The notes under the pieces are model-generated. The model ran no database searches, was not told where the DNA came from, and was given only the letters and a program-made list of their open reading frames with translations. The position numbers were made by a program, and so were the translations under genes. From Halichondria panicea (taxonomy: Eukaryota; Porifera; Demospongiae; Suberitida; Halichondriidae), in contig NC_087384.1 in the NCBI RefSeq assembly GCF_963675165.1, forward strand, positions 1,758,501 through 1,822,500: a DNA stretch of 64,000 nt, given 5' to 3'. The stretch's first letter is position 1. Every line of letters starts with the position of its first letter. Shown piece after piece: positions 1 to 11,189 of the stretch.

Positions 1-129
1 TATATAGAGCAGTACGTTCCACACCTCTTTCCCTCTTTCTTTGTCATCCCCTCAAGGCTTTGTTGTCATAATGGCTATAATTATTCTGTACATTGGTGGT
101 TTGTTATGAATCTTCATATAGCGGGATGG

Positions 130-151
130 GTGTGTGTGTGTGTGTGTGTGT
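130..151. repeat. (GT)n microsatellite
   Basis: A run of about eleven GT dinucleotides in the intron just before the first death-domain exon. The matching intron of the duplicate gene (around 7.99 kb) lacks it, so it expanded after the duplication. Confidence 0.9.
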
Positions 152-178
152 TATCTCTCCTTTCATTCTATACTGTAG

Positions 179-1081
179 GATCACCTGCTCAACCAGTGAG
201 TACAGCTCTTCAACAGTTGATGGACAACTGTCAGCTCAGTGTTACCCAAATCAACCGTGGAATCCAACAAAAAGACATACCATTTTTGGCTGCATATTTC
301 GATATTGTTGAGCTCTATGTCGATGTGATGGAATTATCTCCTGGCGAGCAAAATGATGTCAGCAAAAAGGCAAATACTCATGTAGCTATGATCGAGTGCT
401 TGAAAATCTGGAAAAGAAGGAAGCTCTCACAAGCGACATTCAGGGTCCTTCTGGAGATGTTAGTAAAGCTGAAGAAAGAGGCGATTGCTGCTCAAGTCTG
501 TCAGTACTTGAAGGTGAGCGTTTGTCTGTGTATGTCAGGCTACTCTTATAATATGCCCATAGTCTTACTGTGCATTCACTGTATGTGTGTCTATAGCCCC
601 TACTATTACTAACAGGTATTTTGCTGACAAACTGCTCACTGTATTGCCTCGTCCCCAGGCCGAGTTGTTTCTAAAATAACGCTAGGTGGCCAACTAGACC
701 TGGTAAAGTTGTATTATGGGCGTGTCTATAGCAATAGTAAACTGTTGTTGTAAAACATGCCGTACACATGTATGTCTATTTTAATCACTACTGTGGGCTT
801 TTGATGCTCATTGAAGCTGCAGTCTTAGCTTTCTTGTAGCTAATATTAAAATTATAAGGTGTTAAGAGATTTTTGAGATTACAGCAGCTTTTATGGAGAA
901 TATCCACATTATTGAATCTGAAACCACGCCCATATACAATCTTTACCAGGCTTAGTTGGCGACCTAGCGTTACTTTAGGGACAACTCGGCCTGGGGACGA
1001 GGCTATTCACTATACTGATCTTGTATGATTAGCCAGCCACTCACTAACTCTTTTTATTGCCTCCATGCATAGGAGCTGTGA
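179..1081 (+). CDS. Death-domain protein, last two exons only (gene cut by the window edge)
   Basis: Exons 179-513 and 1073-1081 form the C-terminus of a death-domain protein. The first exon follows a ctgtag acceptor in phase 1 and ends at a GTGAGC donor. The last exon adds only Glu-Leu-stop. The roughly 110 encoded residues have the death-fold helical pattern: an early helix with LQQLMDNC, then ECLKIWKRR, then ATFRVLLEMLVKL and a final AAQVCQYLKEL. Death domains are homotypic interaction modules in immune and cell-death signalling. The exon, the intron before it and the 3' UTR all resemble those of the complete gene ending at 8637, so the lost 5' part probably encoded ankyrin, ZU5 and UPA domains too. 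The only intron inside the window carries an inverted-repeat transposon. Confidence 0.8.
644..1005. mobile_element. Inverted-repeat MITE with 9-bp target duplication (Mutator-like)
   Basis: A 362-bp element whose ~80-bp ends are inverted copies: the left end starts TTGCCTCGTCCCCAGGCCGA and the right end closes with GGGGACGAGGCTA. It is flanked by ctcactgta and ttcactata, 7 of 9 matching, which fits a decayed 9-bp target duplication. The end sequence resembles the 56-bp element at 10830, and the TAGCCTC start is shared with the element at 1225. Nine-base duplications are typical of Mutator-like transposons. It lies in the last intron of the death-domain gene and carries no ORF. Confidence 0.8.
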
Positions 1082-1224
1082 GGAGGTGCACATAATACAG
1101 CACTCTGGTCCATGGACTGTAGAGATGCCTGAACAGAACCCTCAGATCAGCTTTATCCCCAAAGTGTAGTTATTATTGTCCTGCACATTGTGTTTTGTAA
1201 TTATTGTGTGTGTTGAACTTTTGT

Positions 1225-1952
1225 AGCCTCCTTCGCAGCCTCTCCTTTTTCTGTTCTTTGTCACAGAAGAGAAAATTGGAGGAACAAAGAAAGAAAGAAG
1301 GAAGCAACTAAGAAAAAGGAGAGCCTGCCTTGCTAAGTCGCGTGATCCCCTACTGACGTAGACAAATTTTAACGAGCGTGGGCGAGAGAAAACCTCAATA
1401 ACTGTCCTCCCACACAGTACTTGGAGCGTATTTACCAGGAACATAATCTGTTATGAACAGTACAGTACAGTGCAGTAGAGTCAGCCTTCGTGAGACCTTT
1501 AGTCAGTAGAGGAAGTATGAAAGACTAGAGTAGAGTAGACTATACTGCTGTAATAATTATATCTACTAATCAAGTGGGTCTGTTCTGAACTCAGGAAAAA
1601 AAACTGAGCTAAATAGTCTCTTTAGTCTTTACTAGGTAAGCCCTCGTCTACGATGTCTCCACGCTTGATTCTGGCTTACTATCTACGATGCTAACAGCTT
1701 TTATTTAGAGTTTGCAATGCGTAGGCATGCTGTAGCTTTTTGCTCTGTCAGGCTCCGCCCAGCTAGTGATTGCCCACGTTCATTTTCACTTGTCTACCAC
1801 TCGTCTACCGTCACGCGACTTAGCAAGGCAGGCTCTCCTTTTTCTTAGTCTCTTCCTTCTTTCTTTCTTTGTTCCTCCAATTCGTCCCGTATTTTATCTT
1901 ATTGAACTACAGTGACAAAGAACAGAAAAAGGAGAGGCTGCTAAGGAGGCTA
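1225..1952. mobile_element. Long-TIR MITE with perfect 9-bp target duplication (Mutator-like)
   Basis: A 728-bp element starting TAGCCTCC and ending GGAGGCTA, flanked on both sides by GAACTTTTG (1216-1224 and 1953-1961). The inverted ends run for roughly 170 bp. For example, gagcctgccttgctaagtcg near 1320 is mirrored near 1820. The perfect 9-bp duplication and TAGCCTC ends place it with the elements at 644 and 10830. It is non-coding and sits in the 3' flank of the first death-domain gene. Confidence 0.9.
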
Positions 1953-2487
1953 GAACTTTTGTTGTTTCTGATTATTATGAGCTAGCACTCCATTATGACC
2001 TAATAATTGATGGTATAGCAATAAACTGTTGCTACAACAGTACCAGCCGATAACATAAGAACTGCATGAGATACAATGTAGAGGTTAGTCCTTTAAACTA
2101 CATTCATATACAGCAATGATTTGTGCTGGCAATGCAAGTCTCTGCTGTGTTGGCACATATGAATATCTGGACCACTTGTGAATATTAGGATAAGGAAGAA
2201 AAATATCTGGAGGGTATTCTGCCGTTGGCAATTATTTACGGAATTAATATAATGGTGCTATCCGGTAACCAGATGGTCCAGTTCCCTTTATCCGATCACT
2301 GTCCACACCATGACAATGCATTGTTATTATTATGTGATCACACCTTCCTTACTAGTTCTGCTAACTGTTTACTGCATTCATAATTATAGTTATCATGTGC
2401 ATACTAGCTGTTAACATGTTTGCTAGCTTGCTTTCATTGTGGCTAATTTATCCCTAGCTTAATGCAATGTCAGTCTTCCTCTATAAC

Positions 2488-2660
2488 TAGCCATAACTCG
2501 AGAAAGAAGCTTTAGTTTAATTGCTAATCCACGAATAAGAGAACGTGGCTAGAAGCCTATAGAAGCTGTTAGGTTTCGTCGCATTACAACCGTATACATG
2601 TACACACACAGTCAGCTTTACCGTATCCCTCGTGCGGCTACACCTCGAGGCATAATTATA
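2488..2660 (-). repeat. Dispersed repeat, CCGCACGAGG family
   Basis: About 170 bp that recurs in opposite orientation at 29985-30185. The shared blocks include the CTCGAGTTATGGCTA end, the GCTTCTA...CCACGTTCTCTT middle and the GCCGCACGAGGGATACGGTA end. There is no coding potential. It is probably a non-autonomous mobile element; its boundaries are approximate. Confidence 0.7.
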
Positions 2661-2852
2661 GCTACCAAATAACTCAATATCTTGTGTAAATACCGTTACG
2701 CTCTCTCTCAAATTGCCACAGTTATTGGAGGTAATTCCGGACTAAAATATTGCTATTTTTCCCCCAATGAGTGCATGACAGACAGCTGTATGTGTTTGTT
2801 AGCACCATGCATGTATACCAAATGTACCACAATCGTACATTACTGTATATTG

Positions 2853-3059
2853 TATAGCGCGAAATTTTCAGGGTCTTAATTTTCGCTGATTTCGTGGGTT
2901 AGCAATCCTACACGAAATTAAGTCCACGAACACATCATTTGCTATAAAATACAAATTTATAAAGGCGTGGCAGTCATTCCCCAAACATTGTGCAACGAAC
3001 TTATTTCAGAGGCCATTCCACGAAATGTAAGTGTGTGCTTCGAAAATTTCGCACTATAC
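2853..3059. mobile_element. MITE with TATAGCGCGAAATTTTC-type ends
   Basis: About 205 bp with inverted ends: tatagcgcgaaattttc on the left and gaaaatttcgcactata on the right. It contains the sub-motifs 'ccacgaaa' and 'ggccattccacgaaatg' found in relatives at 6261, 58096 and 58421. The TATA edges would suit a TA-targeting (Tc1/mariner-like) element, but the superfamily is not certain. Confidence 0.75.
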
Positions 3060-3945
3060 GGTATGTAGTTGATTGAACACACCCCCTCATAGGTTGCATT
3101 GCATGTACAATCAACATGTATGTGTATTGTTTGCTTGAAAATTGATTATTTGAGACGTAGCTCAATGGTTTGGCAAATTATTCTTGAGGGGCCTAATATT
3201 ATTTGAAGATTATACAGCATGGCTTTGCACTTGTGTTAGCAGGAATAGGAAGGATGAGTATGAAACAGAGTCAAATACATGCACTCATGCACGGGGGGCT
3301 CGAGGTGAGCTATGTACCAGTATGTACTTTTTGCAGTCAAACCGTATATACATAATGTAAATCAACCACTACATTTTTTGTGCCCAGTGGGACCACATTG
3401 ACATGATCATAAATTATGCACGTTTACACTATAATTATTCTACACACGTGTGGTCAGAACAATGTCATAATAATTATAGCTATAATTATACTAAATCTTA
3501 TAACTATATATACTTATGACGATATACGTGTCATGGCGCTATTATTATTTATGTTTGTCATTGTCATTGAAAAAAAATTATGCTGTCTGAAAAAAACGTT
3601 GATGAAAGTGACATGTATGCACCAATCCTTGTAACCACACTTCATGCCGTGAAGAACATAATTATAAATAAACACAAACAAAATGAACAAAAGCAAAGTT
3701 TCAAAAGAGCCATGAATGTTTTATGAATTCATGTTTGAATATCTTTTCAGCGTCATCTTTATTCGAAGTGAACATCTTTCTCTTTGGAGATTTGCTCAGT
3801 TTTTCCTTCCTAGCTGGGGAGTCTTGCTCCAGTCTCTGATAGAGGTTCTGATGTACTATTTCAGCCATGTCACTCTGTAGGTGTATAAGCAAACCTTGTA
3901 ACCCAACAAAGTAACTACATGCATGATAAGAGTGCTAAATACAGC

Positions 3946-4152
3946 ACCGTATATAGCAGGTAATTTTCGTGGGGTAAAAATTTGAACAGCAGTGATTTTC
4001 GTGAATAAAAAATGTCTTGTTTTCTTCATTATACGTGCACTGCATTGCATGTGTTCTGGTAAACTATGCCTATAGGTTTTCGTTGAGGTCAGCTTGCCCA
4101 CGAAAATAACGAATATTTTACCCACGAATTACCCGCTACAATTTTTACGGTA
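3946..4152. mobile_element. MITE with ACCGTA...TACGGTA ends
   Basis: About 205 bp. Inverted ends are accgtatatagcaggtaatt and its near mirror ending in ttttacggta. The inner sequence ggtaattttcgtggggtaaa is seen again as a solo piece at 9020-9090. It is non-coding, and lies between the duplicated death-domain genes. Confidence 0.75.
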
Positions 4153-4229
4153 TAAATATAATTATATTATGCCTCGGTCTGCATGCAGCAATGCAAAAAT
4201 GTTCATCACGATATAATGTTTGTTATCGT

Positions 4230-4483
4230 CAAGGGCATACGAAGAGAAGAGGGCATACAACTCACAATGTATACTGTGTATGCGTCGTATTATTGATGAG
4301 TTAGCAGGATATGCTATATTTAGCTGTGATTAAGATTTAGCCAACTGCCCACTAGTGAACAGAGTAAAGAGTATAAAGTGCGTGCACGTGCAATAAATTC
4401 TTCACTATTCTTAGACATAAACTCCCTCCATTTATAATACGATAGATTGTTGTTGCACGCCCTCTTCTTTTCATACGCCCTTG
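4230..4483. mobile_element. MITE with CAAGGGC ends
   Basis: About 250 bp with inverted ends caagggcatacgaagagaag and cttttcatacgcccttg, followed inward by gagggc/gccctc. The same ends occur at 46195 and 63722, and the 63722 copy has a perfect 7-bp target duplication. No ORF. Confidence 0.75.
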
Positions 4484-4854
4484 CTATTGCTAATAGCCTG
4501 CATGTAGTTTTATGTTATATACCTCCACCGAGGCGTCAGTACCTGCTGTGCTTTCATTCTGATAATGCCGTTTACACTACTTTAACCCCCCCCCCCCCCA
4601 TAGACATAATTATAGCAACTATATAGCTGTGACAACATTGCATGTAACCGTAGTGTAGGGCCAAGTGTCGTTTCCTAGTTGCATGCAACAACCGCTATAA
4701 TTAATCATGTGCTCGTACTGGCCTCATAATTAATATATCAGACAGTACAGTTAAGTAGAAGGATTGTGAAATATGCGAGAGACAGCCTCATAGCATTATT
4801 TGCGTCCATATGAACTGTTTTTACTCTGTGGAATCAATTTTTGTCTTATTCCAG

Positions 4855-7800
4855 TTATAAAAATGAATAATGGCCTGACTCCCTTCCACACTGCTTGCTT
4901 CGGTGGACACAAAGATGTGATACAGTACATGGTGGAGAGAGCCCACTGTGACACCAGTGAGTGTGATGACCCTGTTAGTAATAGCGTATTAGTCACATGA
5001 CTGGTTTGCATTATCCTTTACAAATAAGATACACATTTTTTAGGCCGTAGCAACAGCAACAGTGGAGTATAATTATTTATATGTTGGTTATAGTATCACT
5101 GACCTTATGTGCAGTTGTAACTGATGCTAGAGGCAGGACTCCACTTGACTTGGCAATACAGGAGGGTCACACTGAAACCATTGAATATCTTCAGTCTCTT
5201 GGGGCACCATCTGCTGCTCCCAGTCAGAGCACCGACCCTCCAGTAGACCAGCAGCCTCAAGGTACATATATACAGTTAGTGGTATAGAGCAGGCAGTGCC
5301 GTAGTGTATGCTACATGCGTGCATGAATACAATCATATATACATACTCTACATGCATGCACTGTGTTTATTGTGCATCACTCTTCTGCATGGTTTCTTTA
5401 TTATGTCACATGACTTTATCCTATTTCCTGCATACATGATCAGTATACTATGATGTACAGTACTGTTTTTACTCTGTGCAGGGTTGTTGAACAAGCTACA
5501 ATCACCCGCTATTCAACAGTCAGAGCACACATCTCGAACAGTAAACGTGATTAATACTCTACAGAAGTTTATGGGCATCACTCGTAAAAAAACTAAACAA
5601 TTGTTTTCTCGGAGAAGCAAAGAAAGTAAGTTAGGCCACTCCAAGTGACACTCTGGTTTCTGGTCCTGAAGTTTTTCTAATTGCATGCGGGCGGGCGGCT
5701 TTTCTCATTATGTCATTATCAATTTCACCTTATGAATCTCATTATTTTGCAAATGAATATCATTATCACACTATTTTGTACCACATGGACCATTCTGCGC
5801 ATGCGTAGTAGAAATAATGAGATAGAAATCCAATAATGAGATAGAAATCCAAGAATAAAATCTGATGCGGGCGGTGGACCAGAAACCAGAGTATCACTTG
5901 GAGTGGCCTTATGTACATGACTGTTTGCATGTATTATGTACTTTAATGTGTGGTGCTCCACGCGTGCTTGACTGCAAGAACATTTACTAGTTAGAAAAGG
6001 TAACGATGTATGTTCAGTTAGGGTACTGCTATAATATCAACACAGAAAAGGAGTACCTCAAAAACAAGAGTGATCATATCCTGGCCGAGCGTGAAGGACT
6101 GCTACCTCTAGGGAGTAAGGAACTGTACGTGTCACATAATTATGATATGAACCCAACTTAGGTTATCAAGATGTTATATTGTCTCCTCATCTACCAACTG
6201 GAAACATAAGTCAACCGCAAGAATCCAAACACAGTTTCGGTGAGTGTATATACCTTTACTGTATAGCACAACATTTTCGAGGCACTTATATTTTGTGGAA
6301 TGGCCTCTAAAGCACGTTGAATAAATTCTGTGAGTTGACTGCTTACCGGAAGCATTCTCAGGCTACGCTTTTAATCTTTGCACGTTATAGCAGATAATTC
6401 TAATGTTCGTGTACGAGTGCTAACCCACGAAAACAGTAAGCCCCTCGAAAATTGTGCGCTATAGTAGAACCTCGCTAATGCAAAGAGCCGGATATATGAC
6501 ATTTCAATTACATGAAGTTTCGGATTATCATTAATTGATTATGAATATCATTAAAGAAGATGGTATTATGATAATACTGTGGCCAGAAGGGAAGCTGCTA
6601 GCTAGAAAAGTCTTTTATATCTCAACTTCTCTCCAATAAATTAGTACCCTAAAAACATCTGAAAAACGCTAAAATTACTACCCGTCTATAATAGTAACCT
6701 GAGGTATGTGTATTGCCTTTCAGAATGACTGCTTTTTGCATGTGCACTCTATTTTTCCTTTCCTCCGCTCAGATTTCCCTGGTGTTGAAGCTGTAGCCCA
6801 CACTCACGTGATTGTCACCAACTCATCCCAAACCTTCGTCTGGGATGGCCATGGGTTCAAACTTCACATACCTCAGGACTCTCTGCCAGCTGGTGTTGAC
6901 CAATGTCGACTAGACATCATGGCCAGTGTAGCTGGACGTTACCAGTTTCCCGACAATCTCCAGTTGGTCAGCGGTGTATTCTGGTTGCGTCCTCATCCCC
7001 CGGATCCATTCCAGAAGCTGCTGACAGTCGAAATACAGCACTGTGCGAAGATGACCGGCTCCACCAAGCTCTCATTTGTAAAAGCACTTTGCTCCCAAGA
7101 GAGTCAGCCCTACACATTCAAGCAGCTCGAAAGACGTGGCTCGTTCGCTGATCAGACATCGTACGGTTCACTGGAACTGTCTCAGTTCAGTGGACTGGCG
7201 GTGACAGGAGAGGATGTGGAGAGAGAGTACACTGCCAGCCTCTTCTACCTTGGCTCAGAGCTGCATAGCAGGGAAATACATTTCGTTGTTAGCTGGAATG
7301 ATGAGATTCATAGAACAGTAAGTGACAACATTTTCACATGCAACAGTTGCCTATATATATATATATGCTGCACAGCGTGTAAGTGAAGAGTACTCCTCTA
7401 AAGAAGCAATTCTCGGAGTGAATCATTTTGTTGAGTTTGAGGAGGACAGAATAACACTGGATATTCCTAAGGATGGTGCTGAAGTCAGTGGAGGGTGGAA
7501 AATAACGCCGATGTTTCATCCTACGGTATTTAAATGTGTATACATGTACTGATAGTACGATAGTACAATATCTCCATAGGTAATGAAGAAGCATGTTGAT
7601 CAGTTCAAACCTGGACAGTCAATTCCGCACTGCCACTTAAATGCTGAGCTGACAAGCAACGATGAGATGTCTCCTCCCAAGCTGTTCCACCAAGTCAACC
7701 TAGTGGGTGCAAAGGATCCCTTCAAATTCATCACTCTTATTCTGGACCCCCAACGAACTCTTCCAGGTCAGAACCAACCATCATGCATGTTTTGTGTGAT

Positions 7801-8637
7801 ACCCTTCATTAAAAAATTCTCAGTTTATTGTTTGTGTGCCGAAGGAAGGTGTATATATGTGAGGTTCACTTTCCTATACGGACTTGCCAGTAAGCAGTCC
7901 CACACCTCCCTCGCTCATTATTTGTCATCCCCTAAAGTCTTTGTTGTCATGACTATATGTGTGCATTGGTGGTTTTGTTGTTAGTGTTTATGCACATAGC
8001 AGTATATATACTGTATTATCTGACCTGTCATTCCAGCTGTCGGATCATCTGCTCAACCAGTGAGTACAGCTCTTCAACAGCTGATGGACAAATGTCCGCT
8101 CACTTCTGCCCAAGTCAACAGGCAAGTCCAGCAAGAAGACGTATCATATTTAGCTCCCTGTTTTGACAATGTGGAGCTCTATGTCGATGCTATGAAATTA
8201 AACCCTGGAGAACAAAGTGATGTCCAGTTGAAAAAGAGTAACCGCCTAGCTATGATCGAGTGTTTGAAAATCTGGAGAGGAAAACAGCGCTCACAAGCGA
8301 CATTCAGGGCCCTTCTGGAGATGTTAGTAAAACTGAGAAAAGGGGAGATTGCTGACCTAGTCTGTCAGTACTTGAAAGTGAGTGTTTGTGTGTACCCCTT
8401 ATCGTAGTGTCACTAAACCTTCGTCTTACGCATGCTGGGAAGTTATGCTCAGTATAATTATAGGTGCATGTGTGTGCGCACTCTATGTGTGTCCCCCCTA
8501 TACTGGTGTTTCATTGTCAAACTGAAAACTGTACGTCCTACACCCACCATGCAGTCATTGATATAAGGTTACTGAACTGTGATTAGCCACCCACCCACTA
8601 ACTCATTCTTTATTGCCTCCATGCACAGGAGCTGTGA
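4855..8637 (+). CDS. Ankyrin-ZU5-UPA-Death protein (5' end undetermined)
   Basis: Ten exons join in frame: 4855-4956, 5115-5261, 5482-5625, 6046-6114, 6162-6239, 6773-7317, 7376-7525, 7580-7766, 8037-8377, 8629-8637. After the two bases left over from an earlier exon they give 590 codons including the stop. Two ankyrin repeats come first (GLTPFHTACFGGHKDVIQYM; GRTPLDLAIQEGHTETIEYL). A charged linker follows, then a ZU5 domain in the 545-bp exon (FVWDGHGFKLHIPQDSLPAG; LVSGVFWLRPHP), a UPA-like region in exons 7-8, and a death domain with Glu-Leu at the end. In UNC5, PIDD and ankyrins the ZU5-UPA-Death unit acts as a switch that holds or releases the death domain. The protein probably works as a cytosolic adaptor; its partners are unknown. 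The first visible exon follows a ttattccag acceptor, so more N-terminal exons are expected. Confidence 0.85.
5634..5908. mobile_element. Harbinger-like MITE in intron 3 of the ankyrin-ZU5-Death gene
   Basis: A 275-bp element with 33-bp inverted ends (ggccactccaagtgacactc on the left, mirrored on the right) flanked by TTA on both sides. A 3-bp TTA/TAA duplication and a GGCC start are typical of PIF/Harbinger. An internal direct repeat, aatgagatagaaatcc, appears twice near 5815-5850. The intron still looks spliceable. Confidence 0.85.
6261..6466. mobile_element. MITE with TATAGCRC-type ends in intron 5
   Basis: About 205 bp with ends gtatagcacaacattttcg and cgaaaattgtgcgctatag. It belongs to the same family as 2853 but in opposite orientation. 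It is directly followed (6467-6700) by a fragment starting tagaacctcgctaatg that matches the left half of the element at 52442. Confidence 0.75.
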
Positions 8638-8759
8638 GAAGGTGCACGTAATACAGCACTCCATATCGACTGTAGATATGTCAGAACAGAACCCTTAGAT
8701 TAGCTTTATCCCTAATGTGTGGTTATTATTGTGTACGTGTGTTTTGTACATTGCGTGTT

Positions 8760-9080
8760 TAAAATGAATTATAAAAACTGTTCGATATCCCATAATTATG
8801 TGCAACGAACCAAGTTGAAAAAGCTTCTTATTGGATTTCCCTCACGGTGCCATTCAGAGCAGTATATATATATACTGTCACTAATACCACAGCACTGTCG
8901 GTACCACACACTGCATTGTCTCACAAAACTGCAGCGCACACATGCACTCGTGTTTGCATGATCAATTAATGTCTCTTGTTGCTTCTTACTACTGTGCTCC
9001 TGCTACTGTATTATAATTATAGCGGGTAATTTTTGTGGGGTAAAAATATTCATTATTTTCGTGGGCAAGCTGACCTCCAC
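8760..9080. other. Intergenic, no gene seen
   Basis: The sequence downstream of the ankyrin-ZU5-Death gene holds only half of an ACCGTA-type MITE (9020-9090, ggtaatttttgtggggtaaa). No exon is evident. Confidence 0.5.
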
Positions 9081-9385
9081 GAAATTTTAACAAGAGAAAG
9101 CTTTCTTGTCCGGAGCAGTATATACAATGTAAGTGTGGATAGTCATGCATGCTCTAACACATGCATGAATGGATGTTCATGCATATAGATAGAAGAGGAA
9201 GGGGATTGGAAACGAATCACGTGTGCCGAACACTCCTTGTCTGCCGGAAGCATAGATCGAAGAGTGAAGTGATCACTATACTTATACTTCCTCAAAATAA
9301 AAATTGTGTTCCAGCCAGCTGATTTCGAGTATATGGCTTTCTAGTTCTCAAGAATGGCTTTCTAGCTCAGGTCTACATTTGCACT

Positions 9386-9688
9386 GTACAATGGAAAGTA
9401 GTGCTCCGGCTCCATTTCAGAGTAAGTGATGTTGAACTGTTTGTTAATAATAAATAATAATTAATTACTTTCCACTTACTTTCTTTCCTTTTCATGTAAA
9501 TGCAGGTAGGTTTAAGGAAGCTTTTAAGACTGTTTTGACAGAGAGTACATAGATTCAAAGCTTCATCACCAGAGGAAGCAGTTGCCCTCAACACAGCTTC
9601 TGCGTTGATAGTTTCGTTGGAGGATTCTGAACATAGTGTGATGGTTCGGGCTTTTACTGTGAAATTCTACTCAGAATTGAAGTCCTGA
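9386..9688 (+). pseudogene. Degenerate coding traces near the left end of the foldback element
   Basis: On the + strand, a start with MESSAPAPFQ is followed by a gtaagt donor. After a gcag acceptor near 9505 come RFKEAFKTVLTE and then, one frame over, FKASSPEEAVALNTASALIV and SVMVRAFTVKFYSELKS before a stop at about 9688. The protein-like composition across a frameshift suggests a decayed exon of an element-encoded protein. I do not recognise the family. Confidence 0.35.
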
Positions 9689-9894
9689 CACTCTGCAGCA
9701 TCATTTAATTATCATGCACAGTTAAATTTATAGAATTGAACAATTATTTATCACAGTTAAGAATTGAACATGTGAATGTGATTGAACATGTGAACAATTG
9801 ATTTCTCTATACAATAATTATTATGCTTGTGCCTTCTTTTGGGAATGGGTTATTCTCATCACCTAGCTGCAATGGTCGTCTTCTATTGTCTTTC

Positions 9895-10075
9895 AGCAGT
9901 TGCCTCTAACTGTTGCACATGTGCTGTTGATCACCCGAAGAGCCTGTGTGTTCTTAGCAAATTCACTAACATTCGGGTTCTCGTTGGATTTACCCCTCTG
10001 TCTTTGTTGGCCAATTTAACGGGGTCCTGGCACAACCTGCTGCTGATGACTCCAGGTATTGTGAACAGATATCTA
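9895..10075 (-). pseudogene. P-superfamily transposase C-terminal remnant
   Basis: Read on the minus strand, two adjoining frames give QDPVK and then GQQRQRGKSNENP, FAKNTQALRVINS and RGNC. The run DP..(FF)GQQRQRG....NP..., NTQALRV.NS and a closing VRGNC is a pattern I associate with the C-terminal RNase-H-like end of THAP/P-element-type transposases. A small deletion just before GQQRQRG puts the two halves in different frames, and no longer ORF surrounds them, so it is a relic. It lies between the left end and the left arm, where an ancestral transposase gene would be expected. Recognition is from motif memory, not a search. Confidence 0.55.
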
Positions 10076-10829
10076 ACCATCTCCACAACAGACCTCACTG
10101 CAGGTATTATTATAAAAGTATAGTGTGGGCAATAATCAGTATAGCATGCTTATACCAGTAATCCTAAATTCATTCTTTTGTGAATGACGATTCAAAATTT
10201 TCACGGCATTTCTGTAAGTGCAAACAAAGACAATGCAAAACTTCAAATACTCCTCTAACAGTATAATTATTAGCAGAATATATTCAACTAGCCCTTTTTA
10301 GAGATGAAAAAAGGAGACAAAAAACACTCCTGAAATACTTCATTTATTGATATAGTATGAAAGTTTCACTTGTATCATTCAAAAAGTAATACTTACGCAA
10401 AGCACTAGGACCCAAGTATACAGTTTGACACAAGTACAAACTGCAAATCAGCTTTACATATGACATAATTTTGACTATCACCTTACCCTACAAAACTGGC
10501 CTATTATTCTGCTTCAACTCTACTGAAGTGAGTTTCTAACTTACCAGGTATGAATACAGTTAAGCCACGGACATCTGGCCTAACCCAGAAGTCTAAGTTA
10601 GAGAGGTATTACACTTTCCAGATTGTGGCAATGGACTCTGATGAATGGACCAACGGTAGATTACGTCATGAGGAGGCTGAGAGCCTGCAGGGTGGGTGGG
10701 GCTCACACAAGCCCCATGCGCATGTAGGACCAGAAAGCCAGAAATCAGAAAAGGCGGAAGTGAAAGGTAAATGAGTGGGCGTAGCAGGGCACTGCATTCC
10801 AAGGTTAACCCTTGATTTTGCACAGAGAT

Positions 10830-10885
10830 TAGCCTCGATTCCAGGCCGATTAAAACGTATTTTAATCGGCCTTGAATCGAGGCTA
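10830..10885. mobile_element. 56-bp micro-MITE with 9-bp target duplication
   Basis: A near-perfect hairpin starting TAGCCTCGATTCCAGGCCGA and ending with AATCGAGGCTA, flanked by CACAGAGAT on both sides (10821-10829, 10886-10894). The mirrored right arm has the uninterrupted sequence near 18950-18968 (gagcatatctcagtgcaaaa), which is the empty site. It arrived after the two arms formed and belongs with the Mutator-like elements at 644 and 1225. Confidence 0.9.
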
Positions 10886-11189
10886 CACAGAGATATGCTC
10901 TTGCCTGATCACTCTACTAGTCTATGTGTAAGTAAGTAGAAAGCTGGCCAACCTAGTTTTAAGTTTTGTCTGCAGTATAGACTTGATATAATAGCTAGCT
11001 ACTTGCACATGTCTGCAGTAGACTCTAACTATAGCTACATGCACAATGACTGAATTAATTATGTCTGTACACTGAGCCTGAGCTAGATTTAGTATGAATT
11101 TAACATTATCATTTTTAATTCAGCCAGTCACCTAACTCCTACTTATACTCCCCAATTTATTGTCCAGAGGTTATTTGGCTCTATACTGA

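Larger units (their letters stand above)
1953..4854. other. Intergenic stretch with transposon debris, no recognisable exon
   Basis: Between the two death-domain genes I can identify only the repeats at 2488, 2853, 3946 and 4230 and a poly-C run near 4589. Upstream exons of the ankyrin gene must lie here if the gene is complete, because its first visible exon begins at a splice acceptor, but I could not pick them out. Confidence 0.5.

Noticed and set aside
3701-3892. Minus-strand 63-codon frame with lysine-rich, protein-like composition, after a possible ctacag acceptor
   Set aside because: No upstream partner exon, homology or duplicate copy; could be a last exon, but unsupported.
10550-10774. 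74-codon + strand frame overlapping the palindrome tip
   Set aside because: The opposite strand is equally open and the sequence is part of the inverted repeat; no family recognised, so probably not coding.
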